DNA from: Azophilus sp965220835
GTDB taxonomy: Bacteria; Pseudomonadota; Gammaproteobacteria; Pseudomonadales; Azotimanducaceae
Assembly: GCA_965220835.1 (NCBI GenBank)
Contig: OZ244842.1
Span: forward strand, 2,108,001 to 2,172,000
DNA: 64,000 nucleotides
Reading direction: 5' to 3'
Shown here one piece after another: positions 8,149 to 17,890 of this stretch (the stretch's first letter is position 1; every line of letters starts with the position of its first letter). A model generated the notes under the pieces. It searched no databases. It saw nothing but the letters and a program-made list of their open reading frames with translations, and had not been told where the DNA came from. The translations under genes and the position numbers were made by a program.

Positions 8149-9579
8149 TCAGGCGTTCCCCGCGGCCAAGCGCCGCTCGGCCAATTCATGCTCTATGCGG
8201 CTGACCAAGGCCCGGTCCAGCCGGTAGAACAGGATGGCCGCAGCCCCCAGCAGGGAAAGCGCGGCCGGGAAAAAGGTGAACATTAGGCGGATGCCCAGCA
8301 GGGCGGATTCGGACTGCTCCTGGTTGGCCTCGAAGCCGAACAGGGCCAGGATGAAGCCGGCCAGCCCAGCCCCCACCGCCAGGCCCAGCTTGGCCGCGAA
8401 GCCGCCGCCGGAGTAGATGAGGCCGGTGGTGCGCCGGCCGCTGCGCCATTCGCCGTAGTCCGCGCAGTCCGCGTTCATCGCAAACACCAAGGGCGCCAGC
8501 GGCCCGGAAATGAAGGAGGCCACGCAGTTGACTGCCACCATCAGCAGGAACTGATCCGGCGGCAGGAAGAAGAACAGGCCGGAGATCACCGCGCTCAGCG
8601 CCGTCAGCGCGATCATCAGGTTGCGCTTCTCGAAACGCTGGGTCAGCGGGCGGGTCAGGGTCACGCCGGCAATCACCGACAGCGTGCCCAGGGAAAGAAA
8701 GATCGCGGTTTGGTCGAAGATCCAAAACACCCGGCTGCCGTCATCGCCGACGAAGTACTTGAAGTAGTACATGATGGCCCCGTTGCGCACGGCCACCTGC
8801 ATCAGGGCGAAGACGCCGGACACGAACAGGGCGATCCAAGGCAGGTTGCGGGCCAGTGCCTTGAGTTCCTCCTTGAGGTCGGGCTTCACGGAGTCCGCGG
8901 CCTGCACCCGTTCCTTGGTGGCGGCGAAGGTCAGCCAGAACAGGGCGATGGAAAACACCGCAAAGATCATCATGGTCAGGCGGAAGCCCTCCGCCTCGTC
9001 GCCGCCGCCGAGCAGGTTCTTCAGCGGCGTAACGAAGGTGCCGATCAGCCAGGCGGCGGCAAAGGCGCAAACGAACCGATAGGCGGACACCTTCACCCGC
9101 TCGTCCGATGACGGCGAGATCACGCCCATCAGCGCCGAATAAGGAATGTTGATCGCCGTGTAGGCCAGCATCATCAAGGAGTAGGTGACATAGGCATAGA
9201 TCAGCTTGCCGGTGGGCGACAGGTCCGGGCCCAGGAACATGACGTATCCCAGCAGGCCATAGGGAACCGCCATGGTCAGCAGGTAGGGCCGGTACTTGCC
9301 CCAGCGCGTGTTGGTGCGGTCCGCGATCACGCCCATGGCGGGGTCGCTCAGGGCATCCACCAGCTTGGTGGCCAGAAACATCACGCCCACCAACGCCGGC
9401 GCCAAGCCGAACACGTCGGTGTAGTAGTACAGCAGGAACAGGTTGAACACTTGAAAGTAGAAGTTGGACGCCGCATCGCCCAGGCCATAGCCGAGCTTCT
9501 CCGAGAACTTCAATTTCTCCGCTGCTGGGGCCGCTGGCGAGGCCGCAGGCTGGTTCGGCGCGGTGCTGGCTGCGTTCAT
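8149..9579 (-). CDS. GPH-family sugar:cation symporter (MFS)
   Basis: A 476-residue integral membrane protein with about 12 hydrophobic segments. It begins after a Pro/Ala-rich leader with KLKFSEKLGYGLGDAASNFY, the hallmark of glycoside-pentoside-hexuronide (MelB-like) transporters, and continues VDALSDPAMGVIADRTNTRWGKYRPYLL. It would take up mono- or disaccharide with Na+ or H+ across the inner membrane. AGGAA precedes the ATG at 7 bases. It is divergent from the TonB receptor gene and shares the 448-base intergenic region with it, consistent with co-regulation in the glucan locus. Confidence 0.9.
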   Translation of the reverse strand: MNAASTAPNQPAASPAAPAAEKLKFSEKLGYGLGDAASNFYFQVFNLFLLYYYTDVFGLAPALVGVMFLATKLVDALSDPAMGVIADRTNTRWGKYRPYLLTMAVPYGLLGYVMFLGPDLSPTGKLIYAYVTYSLMMLAYTAINIPYSALMGVISPSSDERVKVSAYRFVCAFAAAWLIGTFVTPLKNLLGGGDEAEGFRLTMMIFAVFSIALFWLTFAATKERVQAADSVKPDLKEELKALARNLPWIALFVSGVFALMQVAVRNGAIMYYFKYFVGDDGSRVFWIFDQTAIFLSLGTLSVIAGVTLTRPLTQRFEKRNLMIALTALSAVISGLFFFLPPDQFLLMVAVNCVASFISGPLAPLVFAMNADCADYGEWRSGRRTTGLIYSGGGFAAKLGLAVGAGLAGFILALFGFEANQEQSESALLGIRLMFTFFPAALSLLGAAAILFYRLDRALVSRIEHELAERRLAAGNA

Positions 9580-9637
9580 GCCGTGTTCCTAGTTGGTCAG
9601 GTTGAAGAGCGTGGCGCAGGCCTTGCCCGGCAAAGCC

Positions 9638-9692
9638 CTGCATTCAATGCAGCAAAGCCGGCAATGCAGCAAAGCCGGGCAATCTGCCCGGC
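9638..9692. promoter_or_regulatory. Palindromes and direct repeats between symporter and TonB receptor
   Basis: A perfect 15-bp palindrome, CTGCATTCAATGCAG (9638-9652), overlaps a 17-bp unit CAATGCAGCAAAGCCGG present twice in tandem (9645-9661, 9662-9678). The second copy runs into an 8-bp hairpin stem GCCGGGCA/TGCCCGGC with a 3-base loop (9674-9692). No T-run follows, so it is not an intrinsic terminator. It sits between divergent genes and may be an operator. A TATACT hexamer at 9847-9852 is a candidate -10 for the receptor gene. The rest of 9580-10027 shows nothing else. Confidence 0.4.
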
Positions 9693-10027
9693 AACTGATC
9701 CGGCGCCACCTCGCCAAAGCCCTCCAAGCAGCGCCAATGCGCCGCAAATGGGCTGACGAAACCACCGGCAACACCTCGCTGGCCGCCGCTGGCCGGGCCG
9801 GCCGATCCCCGCCCAGAAATCTGTAACTGTTTGATCTAAAGACACTTATACTCGGAGCCGCGGCCCCGCACAAGCCTCGGCGGGCGAATTGGGGGCGAAT
9901 TCTTCCCGCTCGTCGCAAGGCGAGTCCCACTTGCCGCAAGCCCGTTTTGTTCAGCCAGTGTCTGTGACATGTTTAGCTTCGCATTCTTCCAACCAACCAC
10001 AGAGCAGGGACGGGGTGGCAGCTAATC

Positions 10028-12952
10028 ATGCGCGTAAATCAGTTTGCTAAGAAACAAATATCGGCTGGTGTGTCGCTGGCAATCGGCAGCATGATGGGCC
10101 TGCCCGCAAGTGCGCAGCCGGCGGATGAGGTCATCATCGAGGAGATTGTCGTCAAGGGCATCCGTTCCAGCCTGCGGGCGGCGATGGACACCAAGCGGGA
10201 TTCGCTGGGGGTGGTGGACGCCATCACCTCGGAGGACATCGGCAAGTTCCCGGACACCAACCTCGCCGAATCGCTGCAACGCATCACCGGCGTCTCCATT
10301 GACCGGGCGCGGGGCGAAGGCGCCCGCGTCACCGTCAGAGGGTTCGGGCCAGACTTCAACCTCGTGACGCTGAACGGCCGCCAGCTGCCCACCCACAGCG
10401 GCTTCGGCCGTTCCTTCGACTTTGCGGACCTGGCGTCGGAAAGCGTCTCCGGCGTGGAAATCTACAAAACCGGCCAAGCCGACGTGCCAACCGGCGGCAT
10501 CGGTTCAACCATCAACATCAAGACCTTGCGGCCGCTGGAAAACCCGGGCCTGATCGCCAACATCAGCAGCAAGGCCGTCTTTGACAGCTCCACCGTGGAC
10601 GGTGACGACTACACGCCGGAAGTCTCCGGCATCTTCAGCCAAACGTTCTTCGACAACACCGTGGGCGTGGCCGTGTCGGCCAGCTACCAAGAGCGGCACT
10701 CCGGCGAGGCCTCCGCATTCAACACGAGCTGGCTGGAGCGGGACGGGGCCAACATTCCGGATAACGGCCAACAAACCAACGCGCCATCTGCCGGCGACAT
10801 CGTCGCCTTGCCCCAGCAAATCGTCTATCAGATGGATGAGTGGGAGCGGGAGCGCGTCAACGGCCAAGCCACCTTGCAATGGCGCCCCTCACCCAGGCTG
10901 ACGGCCACCTTGGACTACACGATGGCGGATCTGGAACTGGACCATCGCTACAACAACATGTCCATCTGGTTCAGCCCCACGGGCCAATCCGGCACTTGGT
11001 CCAACGGCCCCATCGTCTCGCCCACGGTCTACACGGAAAGCAACAACCAGCCAGACATGCCCATGGGCGCTGGGGTTGATGCCTCCCAGAACGAGATCGA
11101 CTCCGTGGGCTTCAACCTGCAGTGGGACGTGACCGACCGTCTGACCATGGAGCTCGACTACCACGACTCCACCTCGGAGCGCTCGCCCAACAGCCCGTTC
11201 GGCAGCTCGGCGCTGATCACCGTGGCCAGCTTCGCCCGGCAAGCGGCCACCGTCGACTACCGCAACGACATCCCGGTGACCACCATCACCACCAGCGACC
11301 CGCTGTCTCCGGACGACATGCAGATCACCGGCTCGGTGTTCGGCAACAGCTGGGCGAAGATGGACATCGAACAGGCCCAGTTGCGGGCCAATTGGATGTT
11401 CAGCGAGAGCACCAGCATCGACTTCGGCGCCACCCTCACCGAGGTGGACAACTTCGAATCCGGCAGCAACGTGCAGCGCAACACTTGGGGCCAAAACCAA
11501 GCCTCGGCGTTCGGCTCCATCACGGACCTGATGGTGCCCGCCTCGCTGGACGGCGTGTTTGACGAAATCTCCGGCGGGGACCAGGTCACCAACAGTTACT
11601 TCCTGTTCGACATGAAGCAGGTCGCCGAACGCGCCGAATTCCTGCAGGGCCTCCCGGCCGGGAATACCCTGCACCTACCAACGGCATTGGCTGGTGGCGA
11701 CTGCGGCACGGGCTTCTGCGCCGATGGCGACCCGGGCTTCGGCAACCAGTTCGAGGAGGATTCCATAGCCGCCTACGTGCAGTTCAACCACGGCGGCAGA
11801 ATGTTCGACCAGCCCTACAACCTGCGGGCCGGTTTGAGGTACGAGGAAACCGACGTCACGGCCAGCGCGGAGTCCGTGAACTATCTGCGCATCGATTGGG
11901 CCTCAACCAACGAGTTCACCGCAATCGAGGCGGACGGCCTCATTCCATCCGGGCTGGAGGCCACTTACGACGTCTGGCTGCCAAGCTTCGACTTTGACGT
12001 GGAGATCATCGACAACGTCAAGTTCCGCTTCTCCTACAGCGAGACCATATCCAGGGCCGGCTACGGCGACCTGCGTGGCAACCTCACCGTCGGCGAAATA
12101 CTGCGGGTTGTGGAGGGAAGGCACATCGCCGACGGCACCTTGGGCAATCCGGGCTTGAAGCCCCACGAATCGGACAACTTCGACCTGTCCTTGGAGTGGT
12201 ACTACGGGGAGGCCAGCTACATCTCGGTGGGGTACTTCGACAAGTCGGTGAAGAACTTCGTCACCGCCGCGGAGCTGGAAGACGTCGTGCTGTTCCCCAA
12301 CTTGGCCCACCCCGCCCTCGGGCCGCTGTACGACCAAGCCGTCGCCGCGCTCGGCGCCACGGCATCCAACGCGGACCTGCGGAACTACATCTTCACCAAC
12401 CTCCCCAATGAACCTGGCGTGGATGTGGCAAACCAAGTCATCTCGGGGGTTGAGGGCCGAGACGGCGCCGCCTTCTTTGACTTGGAAACGCGAATCAACT
12501 CCGACGACGAGGCCGACATAGACGGCTTTGAGATCACCATCCAGCACGAGTTCGGCGACACCGGCTTTGGGTTCATCGCCAACGCCACCTTCGCGGACGG
12601 CAGCGCCAAGTTCAACAGGTTCTCGGACGACGCGCAGTTCGCGCTGCCCGGCCTGAGCGACACCCGCAACGTCATCGCCTACTTCGACAGGTACGGCCTG
12701 CAGGTGCGCGTGGCCTACAACTGGCGAGACTCGTTCTTCACCGGCGGTGTCACCCAGCCGAGCTACACGGACGAATACGAGCAGTGGGATGTCAACGCGA
12801 GCTACGAAATCTGGGATGGCCTCGTGGTCTTCGTGGAGGGCATCAACATCACCAACGAGACTTTCTCCGCCTACGCCAGAAGCCAACTGCAGTCCAACAG
12901 AGTGGGCTTGAACGGCGAGCGCTACCAAGTTGGATTCCGCTTCACGTTTTAA
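10028..12952 (+). CDS. TonB-dependent receptor (TIGR01782-type)
   Basis: A 974-residue outer-membrane receptor. A signal peptide (about 1-29, ending LPASAQ) is followed by the TonB box EEIVVKGIRSS. The plug domain has the signatures SEDIGKFPDTNLAESLQRIT and RVTVRGFGPDFNLVTLNGR, and a long beta-barrel ends in an aromatic residue (RYQVGFRFTF). This subfamily is common in Xanthomonas, Caulobacter and Alteromonas relatives and is generally linked to import of glycans rather than siderophores. It heads a same-strand run with the halogenase, SapC and cupin genes, a conserved neighbourhood of such receptors. It probably imports beta-glucan oligosaccharides, judging from the GH16 and GH3 genes in the same locus. 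Confidence 0.93.
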   Translation: MRVNQFAKKQISAGVSLAIGSMMGLPASAQPADEVIIEEIVVKGIRSSLRAAMDTKRDSLGVVDAITSEDIGKFPDTNLAESLQRITGVSIDRARGEGARVTVRGFGPDFNLVTLNGRQLPTHSGFGRSFDFADLASESVSGVEIYKTGQADVPTGGIGSTINIKTLRPLENPGLIANISSKAVFDSSTVDGDDYTPEVSGIFSQTFFDNTVGVAVSASYQERHSGEASAFNTSWLERDGANIPDNGQQTNAPSAGDIVALPQQIVYQMDEWERERVNGQATLQWRPSPRLTATLDYTMADLELDHRYNNMSIWFSPTGQSGTWSNGPIVSPTVYTESNNQPDMPMGAGVDASQNEIDSVGFNLQWDVTDRLTMELDYHDSTSERSPNSPFGSSALITVASFARQAATVDYRNDIPVTTITTSDPLSPDDMQITGSVFGNSWAKMDIEQAQLRANWMFSESTSIDFGATLTEVDNFESGSNVQRNTWGQNQASAFGSITDLMVPASLDGVFDEISGGDQVTNSYFLFDMKQVAERAEFLQGLPAGNTLHLPTALAGGDCGTGFCADGDPGFGNQFEEDSIAAYVQFNHGGRMFDQPYNLRAGLRYEETDVTASAESVNYLRIDWASTNEFTAIEADGLIPSGLEATYDVWLPSFDFDVEIIDNVKFRFSYSETISRAGYGDLRGNLTVGEILRVVEGRHIADGTLGNPGLKPHESDNFDLSLEWYYGEASYISVGYFDKSVKNFVTAAELEDVVLFPNLAHPALGPLYDQAVAALGATASNADLRNYIFTNLPNEPGVDVANQVISGVEGRDGAAFFDLETRINSDDEADIDGFEITIQHEFGDTGFGFIANATFADGSAKFNRFSDDAQFALPGLSDTRNVIAYFDRYGLQVRVAYNWRDSFFTGGVTQPSYTDEYEQWDVNASYEIWDGLVVFVEGINITNETFSAYARSQLQSNRVGLNGERYQVGFRFTF

Positions 12953-13000
12953 GTAGTCTCCCGGCTGGCCATTCGGTGCGAGGGCGCCAGCAACAACTCG

Positions 13001-14560
13001 ATGGAAGACCGCGTTCAACGGGTCGTGGTGGTCGGCGGCGGCACGGCCGGCTGGCTGGCGGCAGCGGTTCTGGCCGCGGAGTTTCATTCCGGCGAGGATG
13101 GCATCGCCGTCACCTTGGTGGAATCCCCCGATGTGCAGACCATCGGCGTGGGCGAAGGCACTTGGCCCTCCATGCGCTCCACCCTGCTCAAGATCGGCAT
13201 TTCCGAAACGGACTTCATCGCCCAGTGCGGCGCGTCGTTCAAGCAGGGCACGAAATTCTCCGGCTGGCTGCACGGCCAAGGCGACACCTACTACCATCCG
13301 TTCTCCCTGCCGGAAGCCTATAGCGAACTGAACCTTGCCGAGCACTGGCTGCCCCATCGGCACAACGTTCCCTTCGCCGACGCGGTGACGCCGCAGGTTC
13401 CGGTCTGCGAGGCGCACAAGGCACCCAAGCAACTGGCCACGCCGGAGTACGCCGGCAACCTGAACTACGGCTACCACCTCGACGCCGCGCAGTTTGCCGC
13501 CCTGCTCAAGGCCCATGCGACCGCGCAACTGGGGGTGGCGCATGTGGTGGACCACGTCTCTTCCGTGGCCGCCCATCCAAACGGGGACATAGCCGCGCTG
13601 CGCTGTCGGCGCACCGGCGAGCTGGCTGCCGACCTGTTCGTGGATTGCAGTGGCTTTGCCTCCCTATTGCTCGGCCAACACTACGGCATTGGGCGTGTGG
13701 AGACGGACAAGGTCCTTTTCAACGACACGGCGCTGGCCGTGCAAGTGCCCTACCCCGAAGCCGAGGCGCCCATTGCCTCCACCACCCTGGCCACCGCTGG
13801 CACCGCCGGCTGGATCTGGGACATCGGCTTGCCCGGGCGCCGGGGCGTGGGCCACGTGTACGCCAGCAGCTTCATCGGCGAGTGCCAAGCCTACGCCGAG
13901 CTGGGCAACTACTTGGCCCGCACCGGCGCGCCCGCCGCGCTCGACCAACTGGACGTGCGGAAAATCACCATCAAGGCCGGCTATCGCACCAGCTTCTGGC
14001 ACCGAAATTGCGTGGCCATCGGCAACTCGGCAGGCTTTGTGGAACCCTTGGAAGCCTCGGCCCTGGTTCTGGTGGAACTCGGCGCGCGCCTGTTGGCGGA
14101 CCGGATGCCGCACAGGCGCAGCGAGATGGACGCCCTAAGCCGGCGCTACAACGCGCGCTTTCTGTCCCGCTGGCGGCAGGTGATCGCCTTCCTGAAGCTG
14201 CACTACGCGCTGTCCCAGCGAACCGACACGGACTACTGGCAGGAAAACAAATCCCCCAACTCAGTTCCCGATGACCTGGCTGATTCGCTGGCGCTTTGGC
14301 AGCACCGCGCCCCTTGGCACCGGGATGAAACCCACGTGGATGAAATGTTCCCTTCCGCCAGCTATCAGTACATCCTATACGGCATGAACTACGCGACGGA
14401 ACCGCTGCTGACCCGGCGCCGGGCATTCGCAGGCGAAAGCAAGCGGGCGCGGGCGCTGTTTTCCGGCACGGCGGCGAAAGCCGACAAGCTGCTGCAAAAC
14501 CTGCCCACCAATCGGGAGTTGGTCAATAGGGTCAAGCAAAGCGGTTTCAGCAGGCACTAG
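13001..14560 (+). CDS. Tryptophan-halogenase-family flavoprotein 1
   Basis: A 519-residue FAD-dependent protein with the dinucleotide-binding GGGTAGW at 12-18, and VGEGTWPSM and SGFVEPLEASALVLVE further on. The diagnostic WxWxIP of flavin-dependent halogenases is altered: it reads WIWDIGLP at about 271-278, with Gly where Pro is expected. A lysine equivalent to the catalytic one is present near 81-85 (FKQGTKF). Members next to SapC and TonB receptors occur in carbohydrate loci, with no demonstrated halogenation; a flavin-dependent hydroxylase or redox role is possible. It is 4 bases upstream of sapC in one operon. Confidence 0.85.
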   Translation: MEDRVQRVVVVGGGTAGWLAAAVLAAEFHSGEDGIAVTLVESPDVQTIGVGEGTWPSMRSTLLKIGISETDFIAQCGASFKQGTKFSGWLHGQGDTYYHPFSLPEAYSELNLAEHWLPHRHNVPFADAVTPQVPVCEAHKAPKQLATPEYAGNLNYGYHLDAAQFAALLKAHATAQLGVAHVVDHVSSVAAHPNGDIAALRCRRTGELAADLFVDCSGFASLLLGQHYGIGRVETDKVLFNDTALAVQVPYPEAEAPIASTTLATAGTAGWIWDIGLPGRRGVGHVYASSFIGECQAYAELGNYLARTGAPAALDQLDVRKITIKAGYRTSFWHRNCVAIGNSAGFVEPLEASALVLVELGARLLADRMPHRRSEMDALSRRYNARFLSRWRQVIAFLKLHYALSQRTDTDYWQENKSPNSVPDDLADSLALWQHRAPWHRDETHVDEMFPSASYQYILYGMNYATEPLLTRRRAFAGESKRARALFSGTAAKADKLLQNLPTNRELVNRVKQSGFSRH

Positions 14561-14563
14561 GCC

Positions 14564-15289
14564 GTGGCCAACTACCAGCTATTGAACAACGTCGACCACG
14601 GCTCGCTGCGCGTGATCACCGGGCGGGGGGCGCAGTACGGCGACCAAGTGATGTTCGTGCCCACCTTCCCGGCGGAGATGCGCAGCGTGCAGGCCCACTA
14701 TCCGATCCTGCTGCACAAGCAGCCGGAGTCCGGGCGCTTCATGCCGGTGGCACTGTTCGGTTTTGAGGAGGGCGAGAACCTGTTTCTGGACGGTGACTGC
14801 TGGCGCGCCGCCTACGTCCCCATGATGGTCCGGCGGCAGCCGTTTCTCATCGGCTTCCAGCAACGCAACCCGGGCGCTGAGCAGGAGCGGGTGATCACCA
14901 TCGACTTGGACAACCCCAGGGTCAGCGAGCGGGAGGGCACCGCGCTCTTCCTGCCGCAGGGCGGCAACAGCGAGTACCTCGAGGCCATGGCCGCCATGCT
15001 GGAGGCCATTCACCAAGGCCATGCCCAAAACGCAGCGCTCATGGACGCCCTGCTGGAGCTGGAGCTGATCGAGGCGGTCACGCTGAACATCACCTTGGAT
15101 GACCGATCCGAGAACCAGTTGCGCGGCATGTTCGCCCTCAACGACGAACGGCTGCAGGGGCTGGGCGGGGCAGCCCTTGGCGAGCTGAACCGCGCCGGCT
15201 TCCTGCTGCCGGCCTACATGATGCTGGCCTCGCAATCGCAGCTCGGCCGGCTGGTTGAAATGCGCAATGCCCGTTTGGCCCACGGCTGA
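14564..15289 (+). CDS. SapC family protein
   Basis: A 241-residue protein of the SapC family (PF07277), recognised from YQLLNNVDHGSLRV near the N-terminus, FVPTFPAEMRSVQAHYPI and the C-terminal segment around AGFLLPAYMMLASQSQL. The name comes from a Campylobacter S-layer locus; in Gammaproteobacteria these genes travel with TonB receptors and tryptophan halogenases and have no established biochemical role. GTG start at 14564, 3 bases after the upstream stop. No signal peptide or membrane segment is visible, so it is probably cytoplasmic. Confidence 0.85.
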   Translation: MANYQLLNNVDHGSLRVITGRGAQYGDQVMFVPTFPAEMRSVQAHYPILLHKQPESGRFMPVALFGFEEGENLFLDGDCWRAAYVPMMVRRQPFLIGFQQRNPGAEQERVITIDLDNPRVSEREGTALFLPQGGNSEYLEAMAAMLEAIHQGHAQNAALMDALLELELIEAVTLNITLDDRSENQLRGMFALNDERLQGLGGAALGELNRAGFLLPAYMMLASQSQLGRLVEMRNARLAHG

Positions 15290-15301
15290 GCTTGGCTGGC
15301 G

Positions 15302-16312
15302 ATGGACGTGCAATGCAAGGTGAAGGCGGTCCCAGCCGCGGACCCAAGCGCCTGGCCCGATTCCGCGCTAACCGCCACCGAACCGCTGGTGCTGCGCGGC
15401 TTGGTGGCGGATTGGCCCGTGGTGCGCCAAGCCAAGCGGTCCAACGCGCACTTGGTGTCCTACCTGGGGAACTTCTACCAAGGCAAGCCGGTGTCCACCT
15501 TCGTGGGCGCCCCGGAAATCGACGGCCGCTTCTTCTACAACGAGGCGCTGACCGGCTTCAACTTCCACCAAGTGAACGCCAACCTGACCAAGGTGCTGGA
15601 CAAACTGCTGGCCTGTGGCGATGCGCAGCAACCGCCGGCCCTCTACATCGGCTCCACCGCGGTGGATGGCTGGCTGCCGGGCTTTCGGTCGGAGAACGAC
15701 CTGGCCCTGCCCACGGAAGACGCCTTGGTCAGCATCTGGATTGGCAACCGCACCCGAGTGGCCGCGCACTTTGATTTTCCGAACAACCTGGCCTGTTGCG
15801 TGGCCGGCCGGCGGCGCTTCACGCTGTTTCCGCCGGAGCAGCTCGCCAACCTCTACCCAGGCCCCTTGGACCTGACCCCCGCCGGCCAGCAGATCAGCCT
15901 GGTGGATTTCGCCCGGCCGGACTTCGACGCCCATCCCAGGTTTGCGCAAGCGTTGGAAAACGCCCAGGTGGCGGAGCTTGCCCCGGGCGATGCGCTGTTC
16001 ATGCCCGGCATGTGGTGGCATCACGTGGAAGCGCTGGACAGCCTGAACGTGCTGGTGAACTATTGGATGACGCCCGCACCTCGGCATCTGGGGGCGCCGG
16101 CGGATGCCCTCACCCATGCCATCATGGCCGTCAAGGACCTGCCGGCTGAGCAACGGCAAGCTTGGCGCGCGCACTTCCAATACTATGTGTTCGGTGATTC
16201 CGGCGAACGGCTTGACCACATACCGGAAGGTGCCCAAGGCCGTCTTGGCGCCATCGACCAGCGGGCCGCGCGCAGCTTGCGGGCGGAGCTTTTGAACAGA
16301 CTGAACCGATAG
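15302..16312 (+). CDS. JmjC-like cupin protein (Cupin_8)
   Basis: A 336-residue cupin. The Fe(II)/2-oxoglutarate facial triad is visible as HFDFPNNLACCVAGRRRF (HxD) and the distal His in FMPGMWWHHVEALDSLNVLV. That makes it a probable 2-oxoglutarate-dependent oxygenase related to FIH/JmjC hydroxylases. It lies 12 bases after sapC and 11 before the second halogenase. The TonB receptor, halogenase, SapC and cupin are a recurrent set, so it may modify a shared protein or small-molecule target, but this is untested here. Confidence 0.82.
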   Translation: MDVQCKVKAVPAADPSAWPDSALTATEPLVLRGLVADWPVVRQAKRSNAHLVSYLGNFYQGKPVSTFVGAPEIDGRFFYNEALTGFNFHQVNANLTKVLDKLLACGDAQQPPALYIGSTAVDGWLPGFRSENDLALPTEDALVSIWIGNRTRVAAHFDFPNNLACCVAGRRRFTLFPPEQLANLYPGPLDLTPAGQQISLVDFARPDFDAHPRFAQALENAQVAELAPGDALFMPGMWWHHVEALDSLNVLVNYWMTPAPRHLGAPADALTHAIMAVKDLPAEQRQAWRAHFQYYVFGDSGERLDHIPEGAQGRLGAIDQRAARSLRAELLNRLNR

Positions 16313-16323
16313 GAAGGAATGGG

Positions 16324-17856
16324 GTGAACTTCAGCAACGCAACACAGGCCCGGCCCGTGCGCCGCGTGGTGATTGCCGGCGGCGGCACCGCCGGCTGGAT
16401 GGCGGCGGCGGCCATCGCCAAACTGATTGGCAGAGACCTTGAGGTCACGCTGATTGAATCCGACGCCGTGCCCACCATTGGCGTGGGCGAGGCGACCATT
16501 CCCACCCTGCTGACCATCAACCGCCTGCTGCAAATCCCAGAGCCTGAGTTTCTGGAGGCGGTCAAGGGCACCTTCAAGCTGGGCATTCAGTTCGAAGGCT
16601 GGCGCAGGGAAAACCACTCCTACATTCACTCCTTCGGCGAAACCGGCCAAGGCTGCTGGGCTGCCGGCTTCCACCACTTCTGGCTGAGGGGCCTCAAGTG
16701 CGGGCTGAGCCGGGGTTACGGAAGCTACTGCACCGAACTGCAGGCCGCCCAACAGGGACGATTTGCGGTGCTGTCAAAGCCAAAGCTCAACTACGCCTAC
16801 CATCTTGACGCAGGGCGCTATGCCGGCTACCTGCGCCGCCTGGCCGAAGCCGCCGGCGCCGTTCGCATCGAGGGCAAGATCGCCTCGGTGAACTGCGACC
16901 CGGAGAGCGGCTGGATCCAGAGCCTGGGCCTGGAATCCGGCCAGTTCGTGGCAGGTGACCTGTTCCTGGACTGCACGGGCTTCCGGGCGCTGCTGATTGA
17001 GCAGACGCTGCAAACCGGGTTTGATGACTGGTCCCATTGGCTGCCCTGCAACGCCGCCCAGGCGGTGCAGGCCACCAGCACCGAGCCGGCGGTGCCCTAC
17101 ACGCGGGCCATTGCGCGGCGCGCCGGGTGGCAGTGGAAGATACCCCTGCAGCACCGGGTGGGCAGCGGCTTGGTCTATTGCACGGACTTCATGTCCGACG
17201 ACGAGGCGGCCGCCACGCTGCTGGCGAACATCGACGGCGAGCGGCTGCTTGAGCCTCGGCTGATCAAGTACCGCACCGGCCAGCGCAAGCAGTACTGGAA
17301 CCGCAACTGCATCGCGGTGGGGCTGTCCAGCGGATTCGTGGAGCCACTGGAATCCACCAGCATCCACTTCATCCAGAACAGCATTCTCTGGCTGTTGCTG
17401 ATGTTCCCCCGGCAAGGCATCACCGCGCCGATAGTGGCCGAGTACAACGCCGTGCTGAAGCGGGAGGCGGCCAACATCCGGGATTTCATCATCATGCACT
17501 ACCACCTCACGGAGCGGGACGGTGCGTTTTGGAACCACTGCCGCAACATGTCCATTCCGGACAGCCTCAGCCACCGGCTGGCGCTGTTTGGGGAATCCGG
17601 CCGGGTGTTCAAGCCCCAGGATGACGTGTTCGCCGAAAACTCGTGGGTTCAGGTGATGATGGGCCAAGGCATCCTGCCGCGGCAGTACCACCCCATCGTG
17701 GACATGATGAGTGAAGATGAGCTCCGCGCCCTGCTCAGCGGCTATCGGGACAGCGTCCGGCAGCTGGTGGCCAAGCTGCCGCCCCACGCCGAGTTCGTGA
17801 CCCGCTATTGCCAACAGGGCGGGCTAGCCAGCAGAGGCCTTGCCAGCCCGCCCTGA
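16324..17856 (+). CDS. Tryptophan-halogenase-family flavoprotein 2
   Basis: A 510-residue paralogue of the gene at 13001 with a more classical sequence: GGGTAGW (about 19-25), VGEATIPTL, TFKLGIQFEGW carrying the likely catalytic lysine (about K85), an intact WQWKIP at about 269-274, and SSGFVEPLESTSIHFIQ. The two paralogues are clearly different proteins, not a recent duplication. GTG start 16324. It closes the plus-strand operon and is followed by a structured terminator. Substrate and true halogenase activity unknown. Confidence 0.88.
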   Translation: MNFSNATQARPVRRVVIAGGGTAGWMAAAAIAKLIGRDLEVTLIESDAVPTIGVGEATIPTLLTINRLLQIPEPEFLEAVKGTFKLGIQFEGWRRENHSYIHSFGETGQGCWAAGFHHFWLRGLKCGLSRGYGSYCTELQAAQQGRFAVLSKPKLNYAYHLDAGRYAGYLRRLAEAAGAVRIEGKIASVNCDPESGWIQSLGLESGQFVAGDLFLDCTGFRALLIEQTLQTGFDDWSHWLPCNAAQAVQATSTEPAVPYTRAIARRAGWQWKIPLQHRVGSGLVYCTDFMSDDEAAATLLANIDGERLLEPRLIKYRTGQRKQYWNRNCIAVGLSSGFVEPLESTSIHFIQNSILWLLLMFPRQGITAPIVAEYNAVLKREAANIRDFIIMHYHLTERDGAFWNHCRNMSIPDSLSHRLALFGESGRVFKPQDDVFAENSWVQVMMGQGILPRQYHPIVDMMSEDELRALLSGYRDSVRQLVAKLPPHAEFVTRYCQQGGLASRGLASPP

Positions 17857-17890
17857 AGGCCCCCTCCGCTCTCCCCTTCGTGAGAGACAA

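Noticed and set aside
10028..12952. Siderophore receptor function for the TonB-dependent receptor
   Set aside because: No siderophore synthesis, Fur box or iron-uptake genes are near, and the subfamily and glycan-degrading neighbours fit sugar import better.
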